From: Halosegnis longus
GTDB taxonomy: Archaea > Halobacteriota > Halobacteria > Halobacteriales > Haloarculaceae
Direction of reading: 5' to 3'
Length of the DNA stretch: 64,000 bases
Assembly: GCF_009663395.1 (NCBI RefSeq)
Contig: NZ_QKNW01000001.1
Coordinates: forward strand, 620,001 to 684,000
In this document: positions 1 through 8,723 of the stretch, piece by piece
Layout of the letters: the number at the start of each line of letters is the position of its first letter
How positions within the stretch are numbered: position 1 is the stretch's first letter
The notes under the pieces: generated by a model
Told to the model about the DNA's origin: nothing
Databases searched by the model: none
What the model saw: the letters and a program-made list of their open reading frames with translations, nothing else
Program-made: the position numbers and the translations under genes

Positions 1-1
1 G

Positions 2-724
2 GAGTCACACCCGCGCTACGAGTCGCTGCTCACCCGCCACCGCATCGAACACGGCGTCGACATCGGCATCACCTCCCGACAGGGGCTCATCGCCCAGGGG
101 CGCGGCGAGGCCTACGACTACCTGCTCGGCGAGCAGACCATCGAGAGCGCCGACGACGCGGCCCGCGCCGCCGCCGCCCACTTCCTGCTCGCGGACCAGG
201 CCGTCGTCTCCGTCAACGGGAACGTCGCCGCGCTCGTCCCCGGCGAGGTCGTCGAGCTCGCCGACGCGACCGGCGCGGACATCGAGGTGAATCTGTTCAA
301 CCGCACCCGCGAACGGATGGAGGCCATCGCCGACCACCTCCGCGAGCACGGGGCCGAGGACGTGAAGGGACTCGCCGCCGACGGCGAGATTCCCGGGCTC
401 GACCACGCCCGCGCGAAGGTGGACGCCGACGGTATCGGGTCGGCCGACGTGGTGCTCGTTCCACTCGAAGACGGGGACCGCGCGCAGGCGCTTTCCGCGA
501 TGGGAAAGACGGAGGTCGTCATCGACCTGAATCCGCTCTCGCGGTCGGCACAGGCCGCGAGCGTCCCCATCGTCGACAACATCATCCGGGCCGTCCCGAA
601 CATCACGCGCCACGCCCGCGAACTGCGGGACGCGGACGAGGCCGAACTGCGCGCGGTCGTGGACTCGTTCGACGCCGAGACGGCCCTCGAAGCCGCCGAG
701 CGCGCGATTCGACGCGGGGAGTAA
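2..724 (+). CDS. 4-phosphopantoate--beta-alanine ligase (archaeal phosphopantothenate synthetase), 5' partial
   Basis: The frame is open from the first bases, so the start lies before the window. The visible 240 residues begin ESHPRYESLL, followed by GLIAQGRGEAYDYLLGE, and end with NPLSRSAQAA and VDNIIRAVPNITRHA. These are hallmark blocks of the archaeal PPS (DUF137) family. The family joins 4-phosphopantoate to beta-alanine with ATP, the archaeal alternative to bacterial PanC/PanK in coenzyme A synthesis. An internal GTG at 287 is not the start, because the family-conserved sequence continues upstream of it. The SDR gene follows after 26 nt on the same strand. Confidence 0.9.
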   Translation, partial: ESHPRYESLLTRHRIEHGVDIGITSRQGLIAQGRGEAYDYLLGEQTIESADDAARAAAAHFLLADQAVVSVNGNVAALVPGEVVELADATGADIEVNLFNRTRERMEAIADHLREHGAEDVKGLAADGEIPGLDHARAKVDADGIGSADVVLVPLEDGDRAQALSAMGKTEVVIDLNPLSRSAQAASVPIVDNIIRAVPNITRHARELRDADEAELRAVVDSFDAETALEAAERAIRRGE

Positions 725-750
725 AGACGGAGCCGAGTGTCGGCGGCGGT

Positions 751-1479
751 ATGGCAAGCGCAGTCATCACCGGTTCCTCCCGCGGGCTCGGTCGTGCAAT
801 CGCACTCCGGTTCGCCCGCGACGGCTACGACATCGCGGTGAATTACCACTCGAACGAACAGCAGGCCGAGACGGTCGCGGCGCGCGCCCGCGAACACGGC
901 GTCGAGGCGGTCGTCGTCGGGGCCGACGTGTCGGCGTACGACGCGGCCGAACGACTGGTCGAGACGGCCGCCGACGCCTTCGGCGGCGTCGACCACCTCG
1001 TCAACAACGCGGGCATCGACCAGCACGTCTACACGGAGTCGCTCTCACCCGAGGATTTCGACCGCGTGAGCGACGTGAACGTCAACTCGGCGTTCAACTG
1101 TACGAAGGCCGCACTCGGGTATCTGCGCGAGTCGGCGGACGAGCCGTCGGTCGTGAATCTCTCCTCGATTCTCGCCTTTACCGGCGCGCCGATCGAGTGT
1201 CACTACGCGGCCTCGAAGGGGGCGCTGGTGTCGCTCACGAAGAGTCACGCCCGGGATTTCGCCCCCGAGATTCGGGTGAACGCCATCGCGCCGGGCCACA
1301 TCGAGACGGATATGACCGCAGACCGCACCGAAGCGGAAAAACAGGAGGAGTTGGCCGCGATTCCGCGCGACAGGTACGGCCAGCCCGAGGACATCGCCGA
1401 GGCGGCGGCGTATCTCCGAGACGCGGGCTTCGTGACCGGCGAGACGCTCCACGTCAACGGCGGCGAACGGATGGAGTAG
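751..1479 (+). CDS. SDR family oxidoreductase (FabG-like)
   Basis: A 242-aa classical short-chain dehydrogenase. The N-terminal nucleotide-binding motif is TGSSRGLGRAIA, NNAG follows at about residues 88-91, and the catalytic Ser (NLSS) and YxxxK (HYAASKGAL) are present. The C-terminal APGHIETDM is typical of 3-oxoacyl-ACP reductase relatives. It should be a soluble NAD(P)H-dependent reductase, but the substrate cannot be read from sequence. In haloarchaea FabG paralogues serve various ketone reductions. ATG at 751 is the first in-frame start after the PPS stop, 26 nt away, so co-transcription is likely. Confidence 0.85.
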   Translation: MASAVITGSSRGLGRAIALRFARDGYDIAVNYHSNEQQAETVAARAREHGVEAVVVGADVSAYDAAERLVETAADAFGGVDHLVNNAGIDQHVYTESLSPEDFDRVSDVNVNSAFNCTKAALGYLRESADEPSVVNLSSILAFTGAPIECHYAASKGALVSLTKSHARDFAPEIRVNAIAPGHIETDMTADRTEAEKQEELAAIPRDRYGQPEDIAEAAAYLRDAGFVTGETLHVNGGERME

Positions 1480-1524
1480 TCGTGTCGATTCACTTATCAA
1501 GCAGCGAGCGTTGCTGACCGAAGG

Positions 1525-2622
1525 ATGATGGATTCGCTACGCACCGGACTGAGCTACGGGGACGTACTGCTCGTGCCGCAACGCTCACCAGTCGACAGCC
1601 GCGGCGACACCGACCTCTCGACGCAGTTGACGCCGAACGTCGAGCTGTCGAACCCGCTCGTCTCCGCGGCGATGGACACCGTCACGGAGGCCGACCTCGC
1701 GGTCGAACTCGGGAAGGCGGGAGGACTCGGCGTGCTCCACCGCTTTCTCACCGCCGAGGAGCAGGCCGAACAGGTGCGGGAGGTCCACGAGGCGGGCCAG
1801 CAGGTCGCCGTCGCAATCGGCATCAACGAGGATTATCTCGCCCGGAGCGAGGCGGTCGTCGCGGCCGGCGTCGATGCGCTCGTCGTCGACGTGGCCCACG
1901 GCCACCTCGAACGCGCGCTGGACGTGGTGGAGACGCTCGCCGAGGCGTTCCCCGACACCGACCTCGTGGCCGGCAACGTCGCCACGCCCGAGGGCGTGCG
2001 CGACCTCGCGGCCGCCGGCGCGGACTGCGTGAAGGTCGGTATCGGTCCCGGCTCACACTGCACGACGCGGAAGGTGGCCGGAGCCGGCGTGCCGCAGTTG
2101 ACCGCCGTGGACGACTGTGCCGACGCCGCGGCTGAGGTCGGCGTGACCATCTGTGCCGACGGTGGCATCCGCACCTCCGGCGACGCGGTGAAGGCGCTGA
2201 TGGCCGGCGCGGACACCGTGATGCTCGGGAGCCTCTTCGCCGGGACCGAGGAGGCACCGGGCGCTGTGGTTGAGGTCGACGGCACCCAGTACAAGCGGTC
2301 GCGCGGCATGGCGACGACGGCCGCCGCCGAGGACCGCGAGGACAAGGACAGCGAGGTGCGCGCCGACGAGGGCGTCGAGGCGCTCACCCCCTACAAGGGG
2401 CCGGTGGCCGATGTGGCTACCGAGTTCTGTGGCGGGATTCGCTCGGGACTCTCCTACTGTGGTGGCCACACCATCGAGGCGGCCCGCGAGTCGGCGGAGT
2501 TCATCCGCGTCGCCGCCAGCGCACAGGAGCGGGAGGGCTACCACTCCGACCACGACTGGGAGGGCGTCAGCGTCGACAGCGTCGGCGAAGCGAACGGAAC
2601 GACGGTCCAGAGCGACGATTAG
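1525..2622 (+). CDS. IMP dehydrogenase / GMP reductase family protein lacking CBS domains
   Basis: A 365-aa TIM-barrel enzyme. It shows the N-terminal [14 protein letters not shown] and [13 protein letters not shown] blocks and the catalytic loop [11 protein letters not shown] with its thiol Cys. The C-terminal [15 protein letters not shown] carries the monovalent-cation/nucleotide region. Canonical IMPDH has two CBS domains inserted after about residue 90, and they are absent here. The length is closer to GMP reductase, but the C-terminal flap ([10 protein letters not shown]) is more IMPDH-like. It acts in guanine nucleotide interconversion, direction uncertain. Start is ATG 1525 or the next codon. 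Its stop overlaps that of the convergent aminotransferase by 4 bp. Confidence 0.8.
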   Translation: MMDSLRTGLSYGDVLLVPQRSPVDSRGDTDLSTQLTPNVELSNPLVSAAMDTVTEADLAVELGKAGGLGVLHRFLTAEEQAEQVREVHEAGQQVAVAIGINEDYLARSEAVVAAGVDALVVDVAHGHLERALDVVETLAEAFPDTDLVAGNVATPEGVRDLAAAGADCVKVGIGPGSHCTTRKVAGAGVPQLTAVDDCADAAAEVGVTICADGGIRTSGDAVKALMAGADTVMLGSLFAGTEEAPGAVVEVDGTQYKRSRGMATTAAAEDREDKDSEVRADEGVEALTPYKGPVADVATEFCGGIRSGLSYCGGHTIEAARESAEFIRVAASAQEREGYHSDHDWEGVSVDSVGEANGTTVQSDD

Positions 2623-3755
2623 AGGTAGGCGTCGAGTCGGTCGAGTCCCGTCTCCAGTCGGTCCAGCGAGTTCGCGTACGAGAGTCTGAGTTTTCCCGCG
2701 CCGGCGTCACCGAACCCGGAACCGGGCGCGAGCACGACGCCCGCTTCCGTGACGAGATTCTTCGCGAGCGCCATGCTGTCGTCGTAGCCCTCGGGGTCGA
2801 GGAACGCGTAGAAGGCACCCTGTGAGCGCGGGGCGTCGACGCCGTCCAGCTCGGCGAGCCGGTCGGTCACGTAGTCGCGCCGCTCTCTGAATGCGGTCTG
2901 CATCTCCCGAACGGGGGTTCGGGGTCCCTCGAGCGCAGCGAGGGCGGCGTGTTGTGACGGAGTCGGCGTGCTCGCAGTCGTGGATTCGCGAATCTTCGTC
3001 GCCTCGTCCACGACGCTGGATTCGGTGGCGAGCCAGCCGACGCGCCACCCGGTCATGGCGTAGGCCTTCGAACAGGAGCCGATGGTGATGACGTGTGCGG
3101 AGTCGTCGACGAGCGTCGCCATCCCGGTCGGGTCGCGGTCGTAGGTGAGGGCGGCGTACACCTCGTCGGCGATGACGTACGCGTCGTGGTCTCGGGCCGC
3201 CTCGATGACGCGCGCGACCGCCTCGTCGTCGAAGACGCGCCCGGTCGGGTTCGACGGCGAACACAGCATTACGGCTCCGGTGTCCGAGTTCATCCGGTCG
3301 ATGAGCCGGTCGGCGTCGAGGTCGTACGGGAACGCCATCGGCACCTCGACGGGCGTGGCGTCGGCGAGTCGCGCCTGCGTCCAGTAGTTCGGCCACCCCG
3401 GCGAGGGAATCAGGAGGTCGTCGCCGGGGTCGAGCACGGCGAGACAGGCCAGATGGAGCGCCTCCATCCCGCCCGTGGTGACGAGCACGTCGTCGGCCCC
3501 GTAGCTGTGGTCGTACTCGCGGGCGAGCGTGTCGGCGATGGCGGTCCGAAGCGCTGGTAACCCGGCGTTGGAGGTGTAGTTCGTCTCGCCGCGTTCGATG
3601 GCGGCGACGGCGGCTTCCTTCACGTGAGCGGGCGTGTCGAAGTCCGGTTCGCCGACCTCCAGTCGGACGAGGTCGCCGTCGGTCCGTTGCGCGAGGTCGA
3701 AGAGGACGCGAATCGAGGAGCGGTCGCACCTCCGGACGCGGGCGGTCGGTTGCAT
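2619..3755 (-). CDS. PLP-dependent class I/II aminotransferase
   Basis: 378 aa with the fold-type I aminotransferase signature. It has TSNAGLPALRTAIA, TTGGMEAL (phosphate-binding region) and SPSNPTGRVF. Y/D residues of the cofactor pocket are in ADEVYAALTYD, the Schiff-base lysine is in SCSKAYAMTGWRVG, and the C-terminal Arg is in LRLSYANS. It belongs to the aspartate/aromatic aminotransferase group that transaminates an amino acid with 2-oxoglutarate. The exact substrate is not readable. I start at the inner ATG (MQPTARVRR) because family similarity begins there; a Met 10 codons upstream is also open. Convergent with the IMPDH-family gene. Confidence 0.85.
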   Translation of the reverse strand: MQPTARVRRCDRSSIRVLFDLAQRTDGDLVRLEVGEPDFDTPAHVKEAAVAAIERGETNYTSNAGLPALRTAIADTLAREYDHSYGADDVLVTTGGMEALHLACLAVLDPGDDLLIPSPGWPNYWTQARLADATPVEVPMAFPYDLDADRLIDRMNSDTGAVMLCSPSNPTGRVFDDEAVARVIEAARDHDAYVIADEVYAALTYDRDPTGMATLVDDSAHVITIGSCSKAYAMTGWRVGWLATESSVVDEATKIRESTTASTPTPSQHAALAALEGPRTPVREMQTAFRERRDYVTDRLAELDGVDAPRSQGAFYAFLDPEGYDDSMALAKNLVTEAGVVLAPGSGFGDAGAGKLRLSYANSLDRLETGLDRLDAYL

Positions 3756-3898
3756 ACCCAGACGGGCGACGGCGCGGGGCTTCAACTTTCCCCGCCGCTC
3801 CGACGGTCGACTCCCCCACCGCCGGGTCGGCAGGTGGCGTTTTCACTCGCTGAAGTTCTGCACCCGTTTTACCACGCCGACAGGCAAAGCGTGGCGGC

Positions 3899-4051
3899 GT
3901 GGGACTCACGGACCTGTTCGCGTCTACCGTCGCCCGACGGGAGTATCGGTGTACGCGCTGTGGGCACGAGTTCGAGGCCCCCGACCGCAATCGCGTCCAG
4001 TGTCCGGGGTGTTTGGGCTACCGGGCGACCGTGCCGATTGCGCCGGAGTAG
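3899..4051 (+). CDS. small zinc-ribbon protein
   Basis: A 50-aa protein from a GTG start, beginning MGLTDLFASTV. A single zinc ribbon follows: CTRCGHEFEAP, then about 10 residues and CPGCLGYRATV. Tiny four-Cys ribbons like this are common in haloarchaea and are usually free-standing. Function is unknown, perhaps nucleic-acid or protein contact. It sits alone between convergent and divergent neighbours. The regular CxxC spacing and haloarchaeal codon use argue that it is a real gene. Confidence 0.6.
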   Translation: MGLTDLFASTVARREYRCTRCGHEFEAPDRNRVQCPGCLGYRATVPIAPE

Positions 4052-4068
4052 TCGCCCGAGCGGGACGG

Positions 4069-4959
4069 CTACAGGAGTTCTCTGATGCGGTCGGCAACCA
4101 CGCCGGCATCCGACCCCAGCAGGTACGCCGCCGGCTCGATGCCGAAGCCGCCCGACTGGAACACCACGTCCACGTCGTCGGTCACGGCGTCGGCCACGGC
4201 CGTCTCGACCGCTGCGTCGGCGTCGAACTCCGCGGTCGTGAGCCCGGCCTCGGCGAACCGTGTCGCGATCTCGTCGTCGTAGCGGATGTTGAGCGCCGCG
4301 CGCGCGTCGCTCCCGCCGGCGCGGGCCGCGAGCAGCACCGTCGCGACGTGTTCGGAGACGCCGAACTCCGGGTCGCCGGGGACGGTCGCCCGCCCCTTCA
4401 CGTCGAGGATCCGACCCGGCACGCCGGCCACGTCCTCGATGCCCGCGGCGTCGGGCAGCGTCTCCACGAGATTCGAGCCGACCGCCGGGATGAGACCCGC
4501 GAAGCCGCTCGTGTTTTCGAGGGTGCGCACGCCCCGGCGGACGGACGCGAGCACGCGCTCTGCGGTCCGCACCTCGGAGTCGGCGTCGTGGACCGCGAAG
4601 TCGCCCTCGTACTCCGCGAGGGCCGGGAAGGTCTCCTCGTGGAGCCGCGCGAGCACGTCGCCGCGTTCGAGCTGTCGGATGAGCACCTCCGTCTCCACGA
4701 GCGCCTGCACCGGCGTCACGTCGCCGCTTGCAAGTCCTTCGCCCAGTCGCGCGACGAGTTCCTGGACGCGCTCGTCGCCGGCGAGCCGGTCGTTCGTCTC
4801 CACGTCGCCGTGGGCGTATTTCGACACCGCACTCTGTGAGATGCCCAGTAGCTCGGCCACCTCGCTCTGTGTCAGCCCGCGGTCGCGCAAGTCACCGGCC
4901 AGCAGCGCCCGGAACGTCGGCAGAAACTCGTCGACGACGACCTCCTCGATGAAGCGCAC
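4069..4959 (-). CDS. thiR: ThiR-type transcriptional regulator (HTH + ThiN domain)
   Basis: 296 aa in two parts. An N-terminal helix-turn-helix at about residues 28-51 contains GLTQSEVAELLGISQSAV. A C-terminal ThiN domain holds GFAGLIPAVGSN, ALNIRYD and the closing QSGGFGIEPAAYLLG. In archaea the HTH-ThiN fusion (ThiR) represses thiamine biosynthesis and transport genes and senses thiamine phosphates. The ThiD-ThiN fusion is instead the enzyme that makes thiamine phosphate. The HTH therefore points to regulation, not catalysis. Start is a GTG at 4959. The gene lies 67 nt downstream of dcd on the same strand, and no thiamine gene is adjacent. Confidence 0.82.
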   Translation of the reverse strand: MRFIEEVVVDEFLPTFRALLAGDLRDRGLTQSEVAELLGISQSAVSKYAHGDVETNDRLAGDERVQELVARLGEGLASGDVTPVQALVETEVLIRQLERGDVLARLHEETFPALAEYEGDFAVHDADSEVRTAERVLASVRRGVRTLENTSGFAGLIPAVGSNLVETLPDAAGIEDVAGVPGRILDVKGRATVPGDPEFGVSEHVATVLLAARAGGSDARAALNIRYDDEIATRFAEAGLTTAEFDADAAVETAVADAVTDDVDVVFQSGGFGIEPAAYLLGSDAGVVADRIRELL

Positions 4960-5026
4960 TACTGGTCACCACCGAACTCACTCGTTCGTTGCCGAGAATC
5001 GCCGGTCTCGCACGGCTCGACACGGC

Positions 5027-5611
5027 TCATTGGTCACCACCGAACTCTCTGTCTCCCTGAATCCGAGACGCCTGCGGTCCGGTCTGTCCCTGGTACTTCG
5101 AGCCGCGCTCGCTCCCGTACGGGCGGTCGGCTTCGGTTTTCAGTTCCGTGAAGGTGAGCTGTGAGATGCGCATCCCCGGCGAGAGCGCGACCGGCGCGCG
5201 GCCGAGGTTCGACAGTTCGAGCGTAATCTGGCCCTCGTAGCCGGGGTCACACAGCCCGGCCGTCGCGTGGACGACGATTGCCAGCCGGCCGAGCGAGGAG
5301 CGACCCTCGACGTGGGCGATCAGGTCGGCGGGAATCTCGACGCGCTCGACGGTCGTCCCGAGGACGAAATCCCCCGGATGGAGGATGTAATCGTCACCCT
5401 CCGGAACGGTCGTCTTTCTCGTGTACTCCTCGGTCTCCGTCTCGTCGTTCGGGTGGATACACGGGATGTTGGCGTGTTGGAACTCCAAGAACTCGCTGCC
5501 GAGCCGGAGGTCGATGCTCGCCGGCTGTATCTGGATGTCGGGGTCGTCGAGCGGCTCGACGACGAGGTCGTCGCCGAGTCGCCGCTCGATGTCGGCGTCC
5601 GAGAGTATCAT
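5027..5611 (-). CDS. dcd: dCTP deaminase
   Basis: 194 aa with the dCTP deaminase/dUTPase trimer fold. It shows [11 protein letters not shown] near the N-terminus, the [18 protein letters not shown] block, and the [15 protein letters not shown] segment with the catalytic glutamate. The enzyme deaminates dCTP to dUTP, feeding dTMP synthesis; some archaeal forms also hydrolyse dUTP. I start at [12 protein letters not shown] (ATG 5611), the canonical N-terminus. The frame stays open 47 codons further up with no family similarity. The C-terminal EFGGDQ coding sequence recurs as a 17-bp direct repeat just before thiR. Confidence 0.93.
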   Translation of the reverse strand: MILSDADIERRLGDDLVVEPLDDPDIQIQPASIDLRLGSEFLEFQHANIPCIHPNDETETEEYTRKTTVPEGDDYILHPGDFVLGTTVERVEIPADLIAHVEGRSSLGRLAIVVHATAGLCDPGYEGQITLELSNLGRAPVALSPGMRISQLTFTELKTEADRPYGSERGSKYQGQTGPQASRIQGDREFGGDQ

Positions 5612-5691
5612 ACGAGAGTGACCGGGCGAGAGGACGAAAAATGGGGCGGTCGTGTCTGAAGGCCTATGACCGTCGCCCACGAGCGACGACC

Positions 5692-6030
5692 ATGAAACAG
5701 GCAATCGTCGTCCGCACGGATATCGGCATGGGGAAAGGAAAGCTGGCCGCACAGGCCTCCCACGCCTCGCTGAAAGCCTACGAGAACGCCCACACCAAGA
5801 GCCAGTCCGAGTGGAAGGAGGGGGGCCAGAAGAAAATCGTTCTGAAGGTGTCGAGCGAGCGCGAGATTCACGAACTCGCCGACCAGGCCCGACGGGAGGG
5901 GTTGCCCAATGCGGTCATCAGCGACGCCGGCCACACCCAGCTCGAACCGGGGACGGTGACGGCACTGGCCGTCGGCCCGGGCGAGGAGAATCTCGTGGAC
6001 CGGGTGACGGGCGACCTCTCTTTGCTCTAG
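5692..6030 (+). CDS. pth2: peptidyl-tRNA hydrolase, archaeal/eukaryotic type
   Basis: 112 aa, the normal length for Pth2. The N-terminus [25 protein letters not shown] carries the family's conserved lysines, and the C-terminal [19 protein letters not shown] carries the conserved D and T. The enzyme releases peptides from tRNA lost from the ribosome and acts in the cytoplasm. ATG 5692 starts the conserved domain exactly. Its promoter region lies between divergent dcd and pth2 (80 nt). Its TAG interlocks with the stop of the convergent RNase H gene over 4 bp. Confidence 0.93.
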   Translation: MKQAIVVRTDIGMGKGKLAAQASHASLKAYENAHTKSQSEWKEGGQKKIVLKVSSEREIHELADQARREGLPNAVISDAGHTQLEPGTVTALAVGPGEENLVDRVTGDLSLL

Positions 6031-6662
6031 TCGGCGTGGCGGTCCGCCCGCGACGGCGGCGGGATCTGCTCGCCCGTCGAGTCGGCGGTCGATTCCAGCG
6101 TCGAGGGGACGACACACCGGTCGGGTTCGTGGTTGACGTGGCTGTAGCCGGTCGGGTCGTTGGCGAGCGGGTGGGCCGGATTCTCCCGGGAGTCGAGGCG
6201 GGCGGCCCGAAGCTCGCCGAAGCCGCCGATGCGCGCGAGAATCCCGCGCCAGTGGTTCCCCGTGGCGGTGGGGAGCCGAACCGGATGTGGCGGCTCGGAT
6301 TCGGGCGTCGCGAGCGCGAGCATCGCCCGGTTGACGTTCGCCGCGAGGTCGTCGTGGTCGAGGACGACGCCGACGCGCGCGGACGGCGGTGCACGCTCGG
6401 CCAACACGTCGAGTCCGAGATGGAGCGCGCGATACTCCGCGACGTTGTTGTTCGGGGGTGAGTCCGCGACAGCCAGTCGCGCGACCGTCTCGCCGTCACC
6501 CGTCTCGATGAGCACGCCCAAGCCGCCGGCTCCGGAGTTGCGGTAGGAGCCGTCAGTGGCGACGTAGAAGTCTCGGTGGTGGGTGCGCGGCGGGTGCGCG
6601 ATGTGGGGTGTCGGGCTGTCGTCGAACAGCGACCTGAGTGCGGGCCGGCCGTATGCGGCCAT
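6027..6662 (-). CDS. rnhA: RNase H-like nuclease (type 1 RNase HI family)
   Basis: 211 aa. The RNase H core starts at about residue 40: [19 protein letters not shown] carries the first acidic residue, [14 protein letters not shown] the glutamate, and VVLDHDDLA the third acidic residue. These motifs fit archaeal RNase HI, which cleaves RNA in RNA-DNA hybrids. An unrelated N-terminal stretch of about 35 residues and a low-complexity C-terminus flank the core. The chosen ATG (MAAYGRP) lies 28 nt from a TTTATGCG box, fitting a leaderless mRNA. Confidence 0.82.
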   Translation of the reverse strand: MAAYGRPALRSLFDDSPTPHIAHPPRTHHRDFYVATDGSYRNSGAGGLGVLIETGDGETVARLAVADSPPNNNVAEYRALHLGLDVLAERAPPSARVGVVLDHDDLAANVNRAMLALATPESEPPHPVRLPTATGNHWRGILARIGGFGELRAARLDSRENPAHPLANDPTGYSHVNHEPDRCVVPSTLESTADSTGEQIPPPSRADRHAD

Positions 6663-6685
6663 GGTGACATGTGGGGTAGCTGTAC

Positions 6686-6695
6686 GCATAAAGCT
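6686..6695 (-). promoter_or_regulatory. TATA-like promoter of the RNase H gene
   Basis: On the minus strand this reads GCTTTATGCG. It is centred about 28 nt before the ATG at 6662, the spacing expected for a leaderless haloarchaeal transcript. Confidence 0.5.
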
Positions 6696-6769
6696 ACGGC
6701 ATTCGTGCGACACGTTGACACGAAACTCCGGTCCGAAAGCTTCTCCCATCGACCGGGGCGAGTGTCGAC

Positions 6770-7687
6770 GTGCGACACCGCAATCTCCTGTTGTTCGCGA
6801 CGTTAGCCGCCGTCTGGGGGTCGGCGTTCGTCGCTATCAAGGCCGGACTCGGCACGCCCGACGCGCCGGCCGGCTTCTTCGAGACGCCCGTGCTGTTTGC
6901 CGCGCTCCGCTTCGATATCGCCGGCGTCGTCATGCTCGCGTACGCCGCCGTCGCGACCGACCGACTCGTCCCCGAGGGTCGCCGCGAGTGGGCGAGCGTC
7001 GTCTCGACTGCCGTCCTCATCATCACGCTGTATCACGCCCTGCTGTTCGTCGGCGAGACCGACCCGGCGGTGTCGAGCGCCGCCGCGGCCATCGTCGTCT
7101 CGCTGTCGCCCGTGCTGACCGCCGGCTTCTCGCGGCTCCTCCTCCCGAGCGAGCGACTGACGCCGCTTGGCGTCGCCGGACTCCTGCTCGGCTTCGTCGG
7201 CGTCGCGATACTCGCCGTCGAGGACCCGCGCCGGCTCACGGTCGCGCCCGGGCTGGTCGCCGTCTTCTTCGCCGTGGTCGCGTTCGCGGCCGGGTCGGTC
7301 GTGAACCGGCGACTCGACGCCGCGCTCCCGGACGCCTCGCTCGAAGCGTGGGCGATGGTCATCGGCGCGGGACTGCTACACGTCGGCAGTGTCGCAGTCG
7401 GTGAGTCCGTGGCCGACGTGGCGGTGACGCCCCGGTCGGTCGGTGCGTTGTTGTTCCTGTCGCTGGCCGCGAGCGCGGTCGGCTTCCTCATCTACTTCGA
7501 CCTCTTGGCGCGACTCGGCCCCGTCGAAATCAACCTCGTCTCCTACGCGGCCCCGGTCGCAACCGCGGTCGTCGGCTTCCTCTTCCTCGGCGAGATTATC
7601 GACGCGCGGACAGTCGTCGGCTTCGCCGTCATCCTCGCGGGGTTTCTGCTCGTGAAGCGGCGAGCGGTCGCCACGGCCCTGGGGTGA
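6770..7687 (+). CDS. EamA/DMT family transporter
   Basis: 305 aa and almost entirely hydrophobic, with about ten predicted membrane helices in two five-helix halves, the drug/metabolite transporter (EamA) layout. The first half opens with TLAAVWGSAFVAIKAGL, and the second half ends with APVATAVVGFLFLGEIIDARTVVGFAVILAGFLLV, both typical family signatures. It is a cytoplasmic-membrane exporter or importer of small metabolites, substrate unknown. Translation starts at a GTG (MRHRNLLL), since no ATG lies near the conserved first helix. It is divergent from the RNase H gene. Confidence 0.85.
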   Translation: MRHRNLLLFATLAAVWGSAFVAIKAGLGTPDAPAGFFETPVLFAALRFDIAGVVMLAYAAVATDRLVPEGRREWASVVSTAVLIITLYHALLFVGETDPAVSSAAAAIVVSLSPVLTAGFSRLLLPSERLTPLGVAGLLLGFVGVAILAVEDPRRLTVAPGLVAVFFAVVAFAAGSVVNRRLDAALPDASLEAWAMVIGAGLLHVGSVAVGESVADVAVTPRSVGALLFLSLAASAVGFLIYFDLLARLGPVEINLVSYAAPVATAVVGFLFLGEIIDARTVVGFAVILAGFLLVKRRAVATALG

Positions 7688-7733
7688 GACGCCCCGTACT
7701 GTTTTGCCCGCGGGCGGTGAGTCGCAAATCAAG

Positions 7734-8723
7734 ATGGGAGATTCGAGCGCGGGCGACCCCGTCGGGGAACAGTTCGGCGACGAGGACCTCTATGACGTAG
7801 CCGAGTGGGACCAGCGGAGCCTGCTCGATACGCTGGCGGTGAAGACGCACGGCGCAGTCCGGTGGGGCGGGAAGGGACTGCTCATCCTCACGGCGCTGCT
7901 CCTGTTGGTCGCGCAGGTGGGCGTCATCGGCTACGCCATCTACCGGAATCCGGCGATCGGAGGGTTGACGCTGCTGTCGGTGGTGCCGGCGCTCGGGCTG
8001 GCCGGCTTCGTCTGGTACCACGACGAGACGATGCGGGAACCGTGGTGGCCACTCGCGGTCACGTTCATCCTCGCTATCCTGTTTGCCTCCTTCGCCGCGA
8101 CGGTGAACACGGCGCTCAGCCCGCTGTTCGACGGGATTCAGTTCGGGATGGTGCTCTTCTTCTTCCTCGTCGTCGGTCCCGGCGAGGAGTTCGTCAAGTG
8201 GCTCGCCATCCGGGTGTACGCGTTCGACCGCTCGGCGTTCAACGCCGTCATCGACGGCGCGGTGTACGGAGCCGTCGCGGGGCTCGGCTTCGCCACCGTC
8301 GAGAACGCGCTGTACATCGTGCAGGGCGTCATCCGCGCGAACGCGCTCACCGGCCCGGGCACCGTCGAGGCGGGCTTCCAGACGGCCTACGCCCGCGCGT
8401 TCGTCGGTCCCGGCCACGTCATCTACTCCGCCTTCGCCGGCTACTATCTCGGGCTCGCGAAGTTCAATCCCGAGGACGCCGGACCCATCGTCGTGAAGGG
8501 GCTGCTCATCGCCGCGGCCATCCACGCGACGTACAACAGCATCGTCACCTACGTCTCCTTCCCGGGGATTACCTTCCTGCTCTTCATCCTCGTCTACGAC
8601 GGCGTCTTCGGCTACATCCTCTACCGGAAGCTCAGCCGCTACAACAGCTACTACACACGCGTGACCGACGAGGACGACGAGCCGACCGTCGAGCCGGCCA
8701 TCACGCGCATCGACGACGTCTAA
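7734..8723 (+). CDS. PrsW-family intramembrane metalloprotease
   Basis: 329 aa with a soluble ~50-residue N-terminus and about eight membrane helices. The GPGEEFVKWLAIR segment carries the glutamate pair of the PrsW/CAAX-protease superfamily. FATVENALYIVQG and HVIYSAFAGYYLGLAKF carry further conserved catalytic-region residues. Bacterial PrsW cleaves an anti-sigma factor; haloarchaeal substrates are unknown. I start at ATG 7734 (MGDSSAGDP), since ten upstream codons are open but unlikely. Its TAA interlocks with the stop of the convergent aldo/keto reductase over 4 bp. Confidence 0.8.
   Translation: MGDSSAGDPVGEQFGDEDLYDVAEWDQRSLLDTLAVKTHGAVRWGGKGLLILTALLLLVAQVGVIGYAIYRNPAIGGLTLLSVVPALGLAGFVWYHDETMREPWWPLAVTFILAILFASFAATVNTALSPLFDGIQFGMVLFFFLVVGPGEEFVKWLAIRVYAFDRSAFNAVIDGAVYGAVAGLGFATVENALYIVQGVIRANALTGPGTVEAGFQTAYARAFVGPGHVIYSAFAGYYLGLAKFNPEDAGPIVVKGLLIAAAIHATYNSIVTYVSFPGITFLLFILVYDGVFGYILYRKLSRYNSYYTRVTDEDDEPTVEPAITRIDDV

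Noticed and set aside
4069-4959. Thiamine-phosphate synthase (catalytic ThiN)
   Set aside because: The N-terminal HTH and absence of a ThiD part indicate the regulator ThiR, not the enzyme fusion.
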